64,000 nucleotides of DNA from positions 62,001 to 126,000 of the forward strand of contig NZ_JANFDG010000011.1 in NCBI RefSeq assembly GCF_024609765.1. Direction: 5' to 3'. The notes under the pieces were generated by a model. It saw nothing but the letters and a program-made list of their open reading frames with translations. It was not told the origin of the DNA and did no database searches. This DNA is from Shinella pollutisoli. GTDB lineage: Bacteria; Pseudomonadota; Alphaproteobacteria; Rhizobiales; Rhizobiaceae. Numbering within the stretch: the first letter of the stretch is position 1; every line of letters starts with the position of its first letter. Shown here piece after piece: positions 25,618 to 34,999 of the stretch. The position numbers and the translations under genes are program-made.

Positions 25618-26631
25618 TCAGTCGGACAGGCCGGGAATCCGGAGCCGGAGGCCCATTTCCGTGGACGAGGAGGTCAGCACCAGGCCGTGGCGGGCAAGCG
25701 CGGCGAGGATGGCGGCGACCGTCGCGTCCTTCATGTGCTCGCCGTCGGTCTCGTAGCGGCGGATCGTCGCGGTGGAGACGCCCGCCTCCTGGGCGAGCTG
25801 CTCGGCCGACCAGCCGAGGATCACGCGCGCCGCGCGCAGCTGCTGCGGCCGCAGCGCCGCGCCGTCGCTCTGCAGGCTTGCCGCATCGCGCCGCCACGTT
25901 TCCTCGATGAGGCCGATCCACTCCATCGGCGTGCCGTTCTCCTGGCGGACGGGCGTCGTGCGCGCCAGCACCTCGCGATAGCGGCCGTCGGGATAGAGCA
26001 GGCGATAGGCGACCTCGCGGGCGAGAGAGTCGCGCGCGCAGGCCTCCCGCACCTGCCGGACCCGCTCGCGGTCCTCGGGATGGATCGCCTCCATCCAGGC
26101 GTCGCGGGTGCACTGGAACTGGTCCTGGCCGGTGATCCGGTCCCAGCCGCGGAGGTCGGCGACGATGCCGCTCAGGTCACGGGCCCAGAAAACCCCGCCG
26201 AACATGTCGATGAAGGCGTTCAGCCGCGCGCGCTCGCGATAGAGGACCGCCCGCGCCTCCCGCTCGCCGGCGGCATCCTGCACCAGGCCGACGATGCGGT
26301 CGGCCGCTGTCGGCTCCTCCACCGCGATGCGGATCCAGCGCGGCGGGCGCTGGCCGTCGACGAGGCGCACCTCGCGCGAGACGGAAACGCCCATGGCGAC
26401 GACCGGGGAGATGGAGCGGAAATCCTCGCGGTCCTCCGGATGGAGCAGGGCCGCCCATCGCTGGAGGCTGAACGTCTCGCCGCGCGCAAGCCCGAGGATC
26501 CTGAAGAAGCCGTCGGTTCCGCGCACCTCGCCCGTCGTCAGGTCGGCGTTCCAGAAGCCGACGTCGAGGAAGCGCTCCGCGACGTCGACATAGTTACGGG
26601 AGGAGACGAAGTTCGGCTGTTTCTGCGGCAT
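25618..26631 (-). CDS. PAS-domain protein with C-terminal XRE-type helix-turn-helix
   Basis: A 337-residue cytoplasmic protein. Two PAS/PAC folds (about residues 10-125 and 130-245) include ...FLDVGFWNADLTTGEVRGTDGFFRILGL and ...RDAWMEAIHPEDRERVRQVREA.... The C-terminal helix-turn-helix (about 260-325) reads LRAARVILGWSAEQLAQEAG then VSTATIRRYET. A PAS sensor joined to an XRE DNA-binding domain suggests a one-component regulator answering redox, light or a small ligand. ATG 26631 was chosen for the GGGA site upstream and loss of PAS similarity before it. Target genes are unknown; the histidine kinase pair lies just upstream. Confidence 0.78.
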   Translation of the reverse strand: MPQKQPNFVSSRNYVDVAERFLDVGFWNADLTTGEVRGTDGFFRILGLARGETFSLQRWAALLHPEDREDFRSISPVVAMGVSVSREVRLVDGQRPPRWIRIAVEEPTAADRIVGLVQDAAGEREARAVLYRERARLNAFIDMFGGVFWARDLSGIVADLRGWDRITGQDQFQCTRDAWMEAIHPEDRERVRQVREACARDSLAREVAYRLLYPDGRYREVLARTTPVRQENGTPMEWIGLIEETWRRDAASLQSDGAALRPQQLRAARVILGWSAEQLAQEAGVSTATIRRYETDGEHMKDATVAAILAALARHGLVLTSSSTEMGLRLRIPGLSD

Positions 26632-26740
26632 GCATCCCACGGTCCTTCTGGGCGGCGCCACCGGCCCGGAACCCCTCGGCGTGCATGCCCAGGGGCATTC
26701 CGTTTCAACCGGCCGCAACCGCGAACACCCGCCCTAGCAT

Positions 26741-26775
26741 CCGGCATCGCCGGGGACTATCGGGTGCATACCCGA
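26741..26775. repeat. Two small inverted repeats upstream of the PAS-XRE gene
   Basis: CCGGC-ATC-GCCGG (26741-26753) and TCGGGT-GCAT-ACCCGA (26760-26775) lie between the response regulator stop and the PAS-XRE start. They could be a terminator pair for the two-component genes or an operator for the PAS-XRE gene. Confidence 0.4.
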
Positions 26776-26840
26776 GGCTACCAGCATTTCCGCCCCTGCA
26801 CCTGACATGCATCAATACGCTGCGGCGGCGCGGCGAAAAA

Positions 26841-27470
26841 CTACGGCGCGATGATCCCGTTGCGGACGGCGAAGAGCGTCACGTCCACGGCGGTGTGCAG
26901 GCCGAGCTTGCGCATCGCCGCCGTGCGGTGGGTGTCGACGGTCTTCACGCTGACGTTCAGCTGTGCGGCGATGTTCCTGTTGGTCTCGCCGAGCGCCACG
27001 AGGCGCACGACCTCCCTCTCGCGCGGCGTCAGCGCGGCGAGCGCGGCCGGCGGCGCGCCCGCCACGTCCGGCGAGACGTAGGTGCCGCCCGCCGCGACCG
27101 CGTCCATCGCGGCAAGCAGGGCGACGTCGTCCTCCGTCTTCAGCACGTAGCCGCGCGCGCCCGCCGCGACGAGCGCCGAAAGCAGCCGCGGGTCGGCATG
27201 CATGGTGTAGATCAGCACGCCGATCCCCGGCATCTCCCGGCAGAGCTGGCGCGCCACCTCAAGGCCGTTGACCCCGGGAAGGGAATAGTCGAGCACGGCG
27301 AGGCCCGGGTTCAGCGCGCGCGCCAGCCGGAGCGCCGCCGGGCCGGTCTCGGCCTCCGCGCAGACGCGCCAGTGCGGGCGCGCCATGAGCGTCGCCCGGA
27401 TGCCCGCCCGGATCATCGGATGGTCGTCCGCGATCAGGACGTCCAGCCCCGCGCCGCCGGCCTCCTTCAT
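26841..27470 (-). CDS. NarL/FixJ-family response regulator
   Basis: A 209-residue two-domain regulator. The receiver domain has Asp15-Asp16, phosphoacceptor Asp61 in VLDYSLPGVNG, and Lys in YVLKTEDD. The C-terminal LuxR-type helix-turn-helix (about 145-205) reads LTPREREVVRLVALGETNRN then ...LNVSVKTVDTHR. It starts 22 bases after the stop of the histidine kinase gene and is surely its partner. Targets are unknown. Confidence 0.9.
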   Translation of the reverse strand: MKEAGGAGLDVLIADDHPMIRAGIRATLMARPHWRVCAEAETGPAALRLARALNPGLAVLDYSLPGVNGLEVARQLCREMPGIGVLIYTMHADPRLLSALVAAGARGYVLKTEDDVALLAAMDAVAAGGTYVSPDVAGAPPAALAALTPREREVVRLVALGETNRNIAAQLNVSVKTVDTHRTAAMRKLGLHTAVDVTLFAVRNGIIAP

Positions 27471-27492
27471 GCCTCGGCCTTCGCCGTCATGC

Positions 27493-29181
27493 TCATGCCT
27501 TTCTCCCTCCGCCGCGGCCGTCCTGCGGCAGGCGAAGCCGGACCGTCGTGCCCTCGCCCGGCCGGCTGACGATATCGACGCTCCCGCCGCATTGCCGGGC
27601 GAATTCCAGCGTCTGGCTCAATCCCATGCCGTATCCCTCCCCCGTCTCCTTCATCGTGAAGAACGGATCGAACGCCCGGCGCCGCACCACCTCGCTCATG
27701 CCGATCCCGTCGTCCGCGACGCTGACGTCCACCCAGCCCGACGGGTTGCCGCCGTCCGGCGGGCGCACGGCGATCGTGATCGTCCCGCCCGCCGGCATCG
27801 CGTCGCGGGCGTTCAGCACCAGGTTGACGATCGTCGCCTGGAACTGCGCCCTGTCGAGGCGGCAGGCCATGGTTCCGCCGGCTATCTCGGCGGCGACCGT
27901 GATGCCCGGCCCCGCCGCCTGCCGCGCGATCGGCAGGATCTCCTCGACGAGGGCGCCGGGGTCGAGGGTCTCGAGGCGGGCCTCGGTGGTGCACGCATAG
28001 ACGAGCAGCCGGTTCACCAGAGCTCGCCCCGCATCGAGCGCGCCGTCCATCTCGTCGAGCAGCCTTGCCGCCTCGCGCCTGTCCGCCACCAGCGGGCGCA
28101 GGACGACGGTGATGGAGCGGATGATCCGCATCAGGTTTCCGCAGTCGTGCGCGATGCTGCCGGCGAAGCGGCCGACGGCCTCCAGCCGCTGGGTCGCCTC
28201 CAGCCGCCGGCGCGCCGCCTCCTCGCGCCGCCGGCCGCGGCGCGTCAGCCAGTCGAGGCCGGCAAGCAGGGTGAGCAGGATCGCCGCGCCGATCAGGACG
28301 GCCGCGGCATGCGAGCGCCACGGCCGCATGACGTCGGCCTCGCTGAGCGACACCAGCACCACGACCGGCGCGATCTCCAGCCGCCGGTAGCCGACGACGC
28401 GCATGACCCCGTCGATGGGGCTTTCCAGCCAGGCGACGCCGGCATCCTGCGCGTCGAGCAGGCTTCGGAACGGCTCGGCATCGGCGAAGGACGTGCCGAT
28501 CGCCTGCTCGCTGGCCGGCGAGCGGGCGAGCAGGGTGCCGTCGGAGAGGAAGAGCGCGATCGTTCCGCCGCCCACCCAGAGGCGCCGGTAGAAGCTCTCG
28601 AAATAGAGCGGCTCGACGGCGGCGACGGCGATCCCGCCAAAGCCGCCGTCCGCCGCGTCGATCCGCCGGCCGAGGCTGATGAACCACACGCCGCGCGAGC
28701 GGCTCTTCAGCGGCCGGCCGATGTGCAGGCCGAGGGCGGGATCGTCCCGGTGGACCCGGAAATAGTCCCGGTCGGCGAGGCTGACCCGGGGCGTGGCCGG
28801 AAAGTCCGTGTCGTGGGAGATGTAGCCGTCGCGGCCGATGACGAAGAGCGCGCGCACGAACGGCATGGCGGCGAGCCGCTTGTGCAGCCGGGCGCGGAAG
28901 GTGGGATCGTTGTCGGCAAGGCCGGGGGCGGCCGCAAGCTCGCCGGCGATGTCCTGCAGGTTGACGTCGACGGACTGGATCGTGCGGGCGACCTGCTCCG
29001 ACATCACGTGGATGAGGTTCGCGACGTTGCGCTCGGCATCCTCGCGCGCGGCCGCGTCGCTGCGCCAGAGTTCGTAGGCGAGCAGCAGGGCGATGCTCAG
29101 GCCGAGGATCAGCGTCGGCAGCGACCGCAGCGACTGTCGTGCCCGGTTGGCGAATGCGTCAGCGGAAACCGGCAAAACCAA
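27493..29181 (-). CDS. Membrane sensor histidine kinase with periplasmic double Cache domain
   Basis: A 562-residue kinase. Membrane helices at about 21-38 and 290-310 enclose a periplasmic dCache_1-type sensor (residues 45-285, with DRDYFRVHRDDPALGLHIGR and GIAVAAVEPLYFESFYRRL). Phosphoacceptor His345 is in GSIAHDCGNLM, the variant typical of kinases with the AHDxxNLL box, followed by N box NLVLNARDAMP, D box and FFTMKETGEGYGMGLS. Cache domains of this kind bind small carboxylates or amino acids outside the cell. The start is a TTG at 29181 with poor ribosome site support, so the true start may differ by a few codons. Confidence 0.85.
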   Translation of the reverse strand: MVLPVSADAFANRARQSLRSLPTLILGLSIALLLAYELWRSDAAAREDAERNVANLIHVMSEQVARTIQSVDVNLQDIAGELAAAPGLADNDPTFRARLHKRLAAMPFVRALFVIGRDGYISHDTDFPATPRVSLADRDYFRVHRDDPALGLHIGRPLKSRSRGVWFISLGRRIDAADGGFGGIAVAAVEPLYFESFYRRLWVGGGTIALFLSDGTLLARSPASEQAIGTSFADAEPFRSLLDAQDAGVAWLESPIDGVMRVVGYRRLEIAPVVVLVSLSEADVMRPWRSHAAAVLIGAAILLTLLAGLDWLTRRGRRREEAARRRLEATQRLEAVGRFAGSIAHDCGNLMRIIRSITVVLRPLVADRREAARLLDEMDGALDAGRALVNRLLVYACTTEARLETLDPGALVEEILPIARQAAGPGITVAAEIAGGTMACRLDRAQFQATIVNLVLNARDAMPAGGTITIAVRPPDGGNPSGWVDVSVADDGIGMSEVVRRRAFDPFFTMKETGEGYGMGLSQTLEFARQCGGSVDIVSRPGEGTTVRLRLPQDGRGGGRKA

Positions 29182-29358
29182 CTCGCAAATCCACTCCTCC
29201 CGGCGCCCTCGCGACGACGGGCGCTAAAGGGCGCGTCCTCGCTGCGGAACCATTCACGGCGTGGGCGATTCGGACTCCCTGCATCCTGTTCGTCGAACGA
29301 CGCGCCCTGCCATGAGTATGCAAACAGCGGACAGTCCACTCCGAAACTTCCAGCCCGT

Positions 29359-29376
29359 CAGTCACTATAATGACTG
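29359..29376 (+). promoter_or_regulatory. Palindromic operator over a -10 box
   Basis: CAGTCACTATAATGACTG is an 18-base palindrome with 8 of 9 pairs matching, and it contains a perfect TATAAT (29366-29371). A repressor bound here would cover the promoter of the small XRE gene. On the other strand it holds TATAGT, so it might also serve the divergent kinase gene. Confidence 0.55.
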
Positions 29377-29402
29377 GTAAACCTGAAGACTCCCTTATCG
29401 CT

Positions 29403-29627
29403 ATGCGCACCATGCGTATGGCAAAGATTCTCGGAGAGAACGTTCGGAAAACCCGCCTGAAGCGCGGGATGACCTTGGAGGCGCTGGCAACCGAGGTCGG
29501 CCTCGCCTATTCCTACATGGGCGGAATCGAGCGCGGACAGAAGAATCCCACGCTCGACGTGGTGGAACGGATCGCAAGCGCGCTCGACATCGAGCCGGTC
29601 TCGCTCCTGTCGAGGCCGGAGGAATAG
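29403..29627 (+). CDS. Small XRE-family transcriptional regulator
   Basis: A 74-residue single helix-turn-helix protein, KILGENVRKTRLKRGMTLEA then LATEVGLAYSYMGGIERGQK, ending IASALDIEPVSLLSRPEE. This is a compact Cro/C1-type domain with nothing else, like SinR- or restriction-controller-type regulators. A longer start at 29370 would begin inside the TATAAT box, so ATG 29403 (or 29412/29418) is preferred; none has a strong ribosome site. It is likely autoregulated through the palindrome upstream. No restriction or phage genes are adjacent. It converges on the nicotinate phosphoribosyltransferase gene. Confidence 0.8.
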   Translation: MRTMRMAKILGENVRKTRLKRGMTLEALATEVGLAYSYMGGIERGQKNPTLDVVERIASALDIEPVSLLSRPEE

Positions 29628-29684
29628 GCCCCGCGGCCGGCTCCATGCCTTTCCCGGAATGGCACAGACCCCGCCGCGGCCGGG

Positions 29685-30989
29685 TCAGACGCGCACGGCC
29701 CGGGCCTGATAGGCCGGGACGCCGAACAGGCGCCGGTACCGTTCGATCTCGGCGGGGTCGCCGGTCGCCTTGGCGGGATTGTCCGACAGCTTGACGGCGG
29801 GACGCCCGCCGGCGCTCGTGACCTTGCAGACGAGCGAGATCGGGTCGAGGCCGGCGCCGCCGTCCGGGTCGCAGCCCTGGAAATCGTTGGTGAGGTTCGT
29901 TCCCCAGCCGAAGCTCATCCGCACGCGCCCGTGGAAATGCCGGTAGGTCTCCTCGATACTGTCGACATCCATGGCGTCGGAGAAGATCAGCAGCTTCTCG
30001 CGCGGGTCGCGGCCCTTCTGCCGCCACCAGCGGATGATCTGCTCGCCGCCGGCGACGGGCGGGGCGCTGTCGGGGCGGAAGCCCGTCCAGTCGGCGACCC
30101 AGTCCGGCGCCCCGGCGAGAAAGGCCTTCGTGCCGAAGGCATCGGGCAGGACGATCAGCAGGTTGCCGTTGTAGTGCTGCCGCCACTCCTCCAGCACCCG
30201 GTAGGGCGCGTCGACGAGCGCGGCGTCGTCGGGCGCAAGGGCCGCGGCGACCATCGGCAGCTCGTGCGCGTTGGTGCCGATCGCCTCCAGGTCGGCATCC
30301 ATCGCCAGCAGCACGTTGGAGGTGCCGATGAAGCGGTCGCCGAGCCCCTCCTTGAGGGCCTCGACGCACCAGCGCTGCCAGAGGAAGCCGTGGCGCCGGC
30401 GCGTCCCGAAATCGGATATGGCGAGGTCCGGCAGCGCCTGCAGGCGCGCCACCTTCTCCCAGAGCTTCGACTTGGCGCGCGCATAGAGGATATCGAGCGC
30501 GAAGCGCCCCCTGTCGCGCATGGCGGCGCGCGACTTCAGCTCGTTGACGATCGCCAGCGCCGGGACCTCCCACATCGTCGTGCAGGCCCAGGGTCCCTCG
30601 AACACCAGCTCGTACTGCCCGTCCGCCTTGCGCAGCTCGTAGCCCGGCAGGCGGAAGGTGGAAAGCCAGCCGATGAAATCGGGCGCGAACATGCGGGCCT
30701 TGCCGTAGAAGCTGTTGCCAGACAGCCAGATCAGCTCCTTCTTCGTGAAGCGCAGGCTGCGCGCATGGTCGAGCTGGGCGCGCAGCTCCCCCTCGTCGAC
30801 GATCTCGGCCAGGCGGACGCTCCGCGTGCGGTTTATCAGCGAGAAGGTCGCCGTCACGTCCGGATGCCGCCGCCAGATCATCTGCAGCATCAGCAGCTTG
30901 TAGAAATCCGTGTCCAGCAGGCTGCGCACGATCGGGTCGAGGCGGAAGTTGTGATTGTAGGTGCGCGTCGCGACGTCGGTAACGGTCAT
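29685..30989 (-). CDS. pncB: Nicotinate phosphoribosyltransferase
   Basis: A 434-residue enzyme of NAD salvage, forming nicotinate mononucleotide from nicotinate and phosphoribosyl pyrophosphate with ATP hydrolysis. Family marks include [20 protein letters not shown] near the start, the FGTRRRHGF segment (about 194-202), the GTSNVLL and GTNAHELPM region with the phosphorylated His242, and [10 protein letters not shown] near the C-terminus. Length equals that of PncB. It is transcribed alone on the minus strand and is divergent from the PAS protein gene across 318 bases. Confidence 0.95.
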   Translation of the reverse strand: MTVTDVATRTYNHNFRLDPIVRSLLDTDFYKLLMLQMIWRRHPDVTATFSLINRTRSVRLAEIVDEGELRAQLDHARSLRFTKKELIWLSGNSFYGKARMFAPDFIGWLSTFRLPGYELRKADGQYELVFEGPWACTTMWEVPALAIVNELKSRAAMRDRGRFALDILYARAKSKLWEKVARLQALPDLAISDFGTRRRHGFLWQRWCVEALKEGLGDRFIGTSNVLLAMDADLEAIGTNAHELPMVAAALAPDDAALVDAPYRVLEEWRQHYNGNLLIVLPDAFGTKAFLAGAPDWVADWTGFRPDSAPPVAGGEQIIRWWRQKGRDPREKLLIFSDAMDVDSIEETYRHFHGRVRMSFGWGTNLTNDFQGCDPDGGAGLDPISLVCKVTSAGGRPAVKLSDNPAKATGDPAEIERYRRLFGVPAYQARAVRV

Positions 30990-31307
30990 GCCGGCCACTC
31001 CTCGGCGGGGCGTCGGGCCCCGGTTTGCCATCCGCCGCCAGTATGAGCATGCCTGCCGCCGTCGCGATAGCCGCAAATTCGACGGGCGAACCGGCGGGCC
31101 GCCCGTCGAAAACCGCCGTTTCGCATCGCCATGTTGCGCAAATCCGCAGCGGAATGCTGCATTTCTACCTGTTTTCCCTATCATCGGCTCCGAATTTCGC
31201 TTTCCAACGGATTCAGGGTTGTTTCCGTTTCCAGTTGTGGCGGGATTGCCGCGTCCGTTGGCGCGGCCGTCGTGACGAAGGCCAGCCTTCGAGATCAGGA
31301 TCGGAGA
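30990..31307. promoter_or_regulatory. Divergent intergenic region between pncB and the PAS gene
   Basis: This 318-base gap carries no supported gene. Its middle (about 31070-31210) is less GC-rich than surrounding DNA and must hold the two divergent promoters. A GG-N10-GC pair at 31239-31252 loosely recalls a sigma54 promoter but lacks the TTGC element, so I do not call it. Confidence 0.4.
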
Positions 31308-32474
31308 ATGAAGATACACGTGCCCGACACCGCGCATTTCGACGCCCTGATGGTCGACTGGATCGACGGGCAGGGGCGCGTCTGCGCCGTCAACGCGCTG
31401 GAGGCGCGCGAACTCGCCATCAAGATCGCCGACGGCGAGAGCCTGCCGCTCGAACGCATCTACAGCAGCACCTCGGCGCAGGTGCTGCGCGGCATCGCGC
31501 GCGGCGACCAGCCGGTCCGCTCCGGCCTTCCCGTCTGGGTGAACTCGCCGCAATACAGCGAGGTGCCGATGATCGCCACGGTCGCCGCCGATGCGGCCCG
31601 GGGGATCGTCGTCATCAAGCAGCCGCTGCCGGCGAGCGTGCTCGGCATCGGTCCGGAGCTCGCCGAACGCGTGGAGATCCTGTCGCAGATGATCGGCGCG
31701 GCGACGGAGGCCTGCTGGTGCATCGAGTTCCTGGAGCCGGTCGACACGTCGCTCGCAGAGGACGAGATCGTCGAGCGCATCTTCGCCAACCAGAGCCGCT
31801 GGCGCGCCTGCAACGAGGCGATGGCGCGGCTCTACCGCGTGCCGGACGGCACCGACTTCAACATGCAGCCGGTGTCGCGCTACTTCCCGGCGACCGAGAT
31901 CAACCGGCAGATGGTGCGCGACCTCGTGCGCTCCAACTACCGGCTCGACCGCGCCGTCGCCGTCGACCGCCGCCACGACGGCACCGAGATGCTGGTCGAG
32001 AACGATTTCCGCGCGGCGATCAAGGACGGCTTCCTGGTGCGGCTGTGGGGTACGACGCGCGACATCGGCGCACACCGCGAGCGCGAGCAGCAGCTCACCG
32101 ACCGCGCCGACACGATGCAGGACATCCTGAGCGCGGCCCCCGACCCGATCCTCGTCGTCTCCGAGGACGGCCTGCTGCTCGCCGCCAACCCCGCCGCCGA
32201 GAGCGTCTGGGGACGCACCGCCGAGCAGGTGCTCGGCCGGCCGATCCAGCACTTCATCGAGACCCGGCAGGCGCTCGACAAGCTCCGGCAGGCGGTCCTG
32301 TCGGGAGAGGAGGGCGACGGCGAATGCGAGCTCGCCGTCATCGCCGCCGACGGAAGCCGCGACGTCTGGCGCTTCCGCGCCGCCCGCATCGAGGGCGAGA
32401 TCCGCCGCTACGTGCTGACCGCCCGGCGCAAGGCCCGCCGCCGCGCGCGCAGCCTCACGGAGGCCGCGTCATGA
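31308..32474 (+). CDS. Cytoplasmic PAS-domain sensor protein without output domain
   Basis: A 388-residue protein with no membrane segment. An N-terminal PAS-like domain (about 1-105) is followed by PAS at about 125-255 ([28 protein letters not shown]) and PAS at about 268-380 ([20 protein letters not shown] then [20 protein letters not shown]). No kinase, cyclase or DNA-binding domain follows. Its stop overlaps the next start (ATGA, 32471-32474), so it is coupled to the TyrR-like regulator and probably senses for it in trans. ATG 31308 follows a weak AGGA/GGAG site. Confidence 0.78.
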   Translation: MKIHVPDTAHFDALMVDWIDGQGRVCAVNALEARELAIKIADGESLPLERIYSSTSAQVLRGIARGDQPVRSGLPVWVNSPQYSEVPMIATVAADAARGIVVIKQPLPASVLGIGPELAERVEILSQMIGAATEACWCIEFLEPVDTSLAEDEIVERIFANQSRWRACNEAMARLYRVPDGTDFNMQPVSRYFPATEINRQMVRDLVRSNYRLDRAVAVDRRHDGTEMLVENDFRAAIKDGFLVRLWGTTRDIGAHREREQQLTDRADTMQDILSAAPDPILVVSEDGLLLAANPAAESVWGRTAEQVLGRPIQHFIETRQALDKLRQAVLSGEEGDGECELAVIAADGSRDVWRFRAARIEGEIRRYVLTARRKARRRARSLTEAAS

Positions 32475-33862
32475 AATTCTACGCCAACGACATCACCGCC
32501 CTCGGCCACCGCCGCCTGCGCCCCGGCTTCATCGACGAGCCGCAGTTCGGCGCCTTCCTCGAGGCCTTCCCGGACGGGGTGGCGCTGCTGGAGACGGACG
32601 GCACGATCAAGCTCGTCAACAGCAAGCTGGAGCTGCTCCTCAACCTCGCGCGCGGCGACCTCGTCGGCTCGGAGCTCGCCCGCCACGCCAAGACGGCCGG
32701 GCCGCTCGTGCAGAAGCTCGCCGCCGCCCTGCAGCAATTGAAGCGTATCGAGGTCTCGGGCACGCTCAACTCGCAGCGCACCGTCACCGCCTCGCTCGGC
32801 ATCCTGCGCACGCCGGACGGCGGCGCCTACGGCGCGCTCCTGACGCTGCGCGAGGCCGGCCGGCCGCATCGCGAGGGCTCCGACAAGTTCCGCTTCGAGG
32901 CCGAGCCCGCCGCCGCCGGCCGGGCGAGCCCCGTCTTGACGCCGCGCCTGCAGGCCGTCGCGCGGCGGGCGGCAAGCGCCATCGAGCGCGGCAGCGCGGT
33001 GCTCCTGACCGGCGAGACCGGCACCGGCAAGACGGAGCTCGCCCGCCTCGTCGGCAAGGCCGGCGCCTCCAACGCACCGCCCTTCGTCCACGTCAATTGC
33101 GGCATGCTGACCGACGCGCAGTTCGACGCGGAGATGTTCGGCATCGAGCCCGGCTCGGCGCTCGACACCTCGACGCGCGGCAAGCTCGGCTTCGTCGAGG
33201 CGGCCGACGGCGGCACGCTCTTCCTCGACCAGGTGACCGACCTTACGCCGGTCGCGCAGATGAAGCTCGTCGCCTTCCTCGAAAGCCAGACCTTCAGCCG
33301 CCTCGGCTCGGTGCAGCGGCGCAAGGCGCGCATCAGCCTCGTCACCGCGACCAATGCCGACCTCTCGGCGCTGCTGGCGAGCGGCGCCTTCCGCAGCGAC
33401 CTCTACTACCGCATCGCCGTGGTGACGCTCGACCTGCCGGCGCTGCGCGACCAGCCGGAGCTCGTCGCGGCGCTCACCGAGCATTTCCTGCGCCGGCTCA
33501 ATGCGGGGCGCACGCCGGCGCTGAGGCTCTCATCGACCTTCATGGAGCGGCTCGCCGCCCACGCCTATCCCGGCAATATCCGCGAGCTCGCCAATATCCT
33601 CGAACGCGCCGCGGCGACGGCCGAGGACATGGCGCTCGCCGAGCATTTCATCGCCCCCGCGCCCGCGCCTTCGCCCACCAACGCCATCATGAGCAGCGGC
33701 GGGAAGGACGGCTCGCCGGCCAGTTTCAGGGACCTCGTGCAGGCGTTCGAAGGCTGGGTCCTGGAAAAATCCATCGCAGAACATGGAAGCAAAAGAGGCG
33801 CCGCCAAGGCGCTCGGCATCGATATCGCCACCCTCGTCAGGAAGACGAAGCGGACGAGATGA
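32471..33862 (+). CDS. TyrR-like AAA+ regulator with degenerate sigma54-activation motifs
   Basis: A 463-residue regulator: PAS domain (about 25-130), AAA+ domain (about 155-390) and a Fis-type helix-turn-helix at the end (GSKRGAAKALGIDIATLVRK). Walker A GETGTGKT (181-188) and the arginine-finger region FRSDLYYRI are intact. The sigma54-contacting GAFTGA loop is replaced (residues about 228-233 read GSALDT), and the Walker B FLDE is FLDQ with Gln254 in place of the catalytic glutamate. It therefore probably acts, as TyrR does, without sigma54 and with weak ATPase activity. It directly precedes a polyamine-type importer and is its likely regulator. Confidence 0.82.
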   Translation: MKFYANDITALGHRRLRPGFIDEPQFGAFLEAFPDGVALLETDGTIKLVNSKLELLLNLARGDLVGSELARHAKTAGPLVQKLAAALQQLKRIEVSGTLNSQRTVTASLGILRTPDGGAYGALLTLREAGRPHREGSDKFRFEAEPAAAGRASPVLTPRLQAVARRAASAIERGSAVLLTGETGTGKTELARLVGKAGASNAPPFVHVNCGMLTDAQFDAEMFGIEPGSALDTSTRGKLGFVEAADGGTLFLDQVTDLTPVAQMKLVAFLESQTFSRLGSVQRRKARISLVTATNADLSALLASGAFRSDLYYRIAVVTLDLPALRDQPELVAALTEHFLRRLNAGRTPALRLSSTFMERLAAHAYPGNIRELANILERAAATAEDMALAEHFIAPAPAPSPTNAIMSSGGKDGSPASFRDLVQAFEGWVLEKSIAEHGSKRGAAKALGIDIATLVRKTKRTR

Positions 33863-33891
33863 CCAACGAGAGACATGAAGGGGAACAGACC

Positions 33892-34950
33892 ATGTCGATA
33901 CTGCGCAGATCCGCCATCATCGCCCTTGCAACGGCAAGCGTCTTGCCGCAGGCGCTCGCCGCCAATGCCGCCGAGCTGAACTACCTCACCTGGGAAGGCT
34001 ATGCCGTCGACAGCTTCATCTCGAAGTTCGAGGCGGCCTCCGGCTGCAAGGTGAGCGCCTCCTATGTCGGCTCGAACGACGACTTCGCCGCCAAGCTCGC
34101 CGCCGGCGGCGGCGTCTACGACATCATCACGCCCTCGCTCGACACCGTGCCGATGCTGCGCCTCGCCGGCTTCGTCGCGCCGATCGACACGGCGAAGGTG
34201 GAGGGCTTCGGCGACATCTATCCGGAATTCTCGAAGGAAAGCGACGTGGTGGCCGACGGCGAGACCTGGGCCGTGCCGCTGATCTGGGGCTCCGTCTCGC
34301 TGATCTACCGGCCGGACAAGTTCGAGACCGCGCCGGATTCGATCGCCGTGCTGTTCGACCCGGCCCTCAAGGGCAAGATCTCGCTTTGGGACGACAAGTC
34401 CGCGCTCTACTGGACCGCGCGCTACCTCGGCTACGACAACATCTTCGACCTGACCGACGAGCAGCTCGACGCGGTGAAGGCGAAGCTCATCGAGCAGAAG
34501 CCGCTGATCCGCAAGTACTGGGCGTCTGCCGGCGAGCTGACGGAGCTGATGGCGAACCAGGAGGTCTACGTCTCCAACGCCTGGACGGGGCTCACCAGCA
34601 AGGACGTCAACAACCTCAAGAAGGGCTTCGAGGTCGTCGAGTTCACGCCGAAGGAGAAGGCGGAAGGCTGGATGGACTCGATGATGCTGGTGAAGGATTC
34701 CCCCAACGAGGACTGCGCCTACAAGTTCATGAGCTTCATGCAGTCGCCGGACGGCCAGTGCGGGCTCGCCGAATCCACCGGCTACTTCCCGGCCAACCCG
34801 AAGGCCGTGCAGGGCTGCATGAGCGACGAGCTCAAGAAGGAGCGGCAGGTCGACAACGTCGAGTTCGTCAAGAGCCTCGTCATGTGGCAGCAGCCGGCCC
34901 GTCTCGACAAGTATCTGGAGACCTGGAACGCCGTGAAGGCGGCGCCCTGA
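33892..34950 (+). CDS. ABC transporter substrate-binding protein, spermidine/putrescine type
   Basis: A 352-residue periplasmic binding protein of the PotD/PotF family. The signal peptide runs to about residue 27 (SVLPQALAANAAE). Mature sequence starts LNYLTWEGYAVDSFISKFEA and includes YDIITPSLDTVPMLRLAGFV and PLIWGSVSLIYRPDKF. ATG 33892 is preferred because GGGGA lies eight bases upstream; the frame continues to 33859. Ligand may be a polyamine or other amine; the adjacent PuuC-like aldehyde dehydrogenase supports amine catabolism. A RIME-like repeat separates it from its ATPase gene. Confidence 0.88.
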   Translation: MSILRRSAIIALATASVLPQALAANAAELNYLTWEGYAVDSFISKFEAASGCKVSASYVGSNDDFAAKLAAGGGVYDIITPSLDTVPMLRLAGFVAPIDTAKVEGFGDIYPEFSKESDVVADGETWAVPLIWGSVSLIYRPDKFETAPDSIAVLFDPALKGKISLWDDKSALYWTARYLGYDNIFDLTDEQLDAVKAKLIEQKPLIRKYWASAGELTELMANQEVYVSNAWTGLTSKDVNNLKKGFEVVEFTPKEKAEGWMDSMMLVKDSPNEDCAYKFMSFMQSPDGQCGLAESTGYFPANPKAVQGCMSDELKKERQVDNVEFVKSLVMWQQPARLDKYLETWNAVKAAP

Positions 34951-34999
34951 CATCTGCCGGGAGGGGCCGCGCGCGGCCCTCCCCTTCGCATCGCAGGGC

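Noticed and set aside
31236-31254. Possible sigma54 promoter before the PAS gene
   Set aside because: GG and GC are 10 bases apart, but TTGC is misplaced and the rest does not match; the downstream regulator also lacks the sigma54 contact motif.
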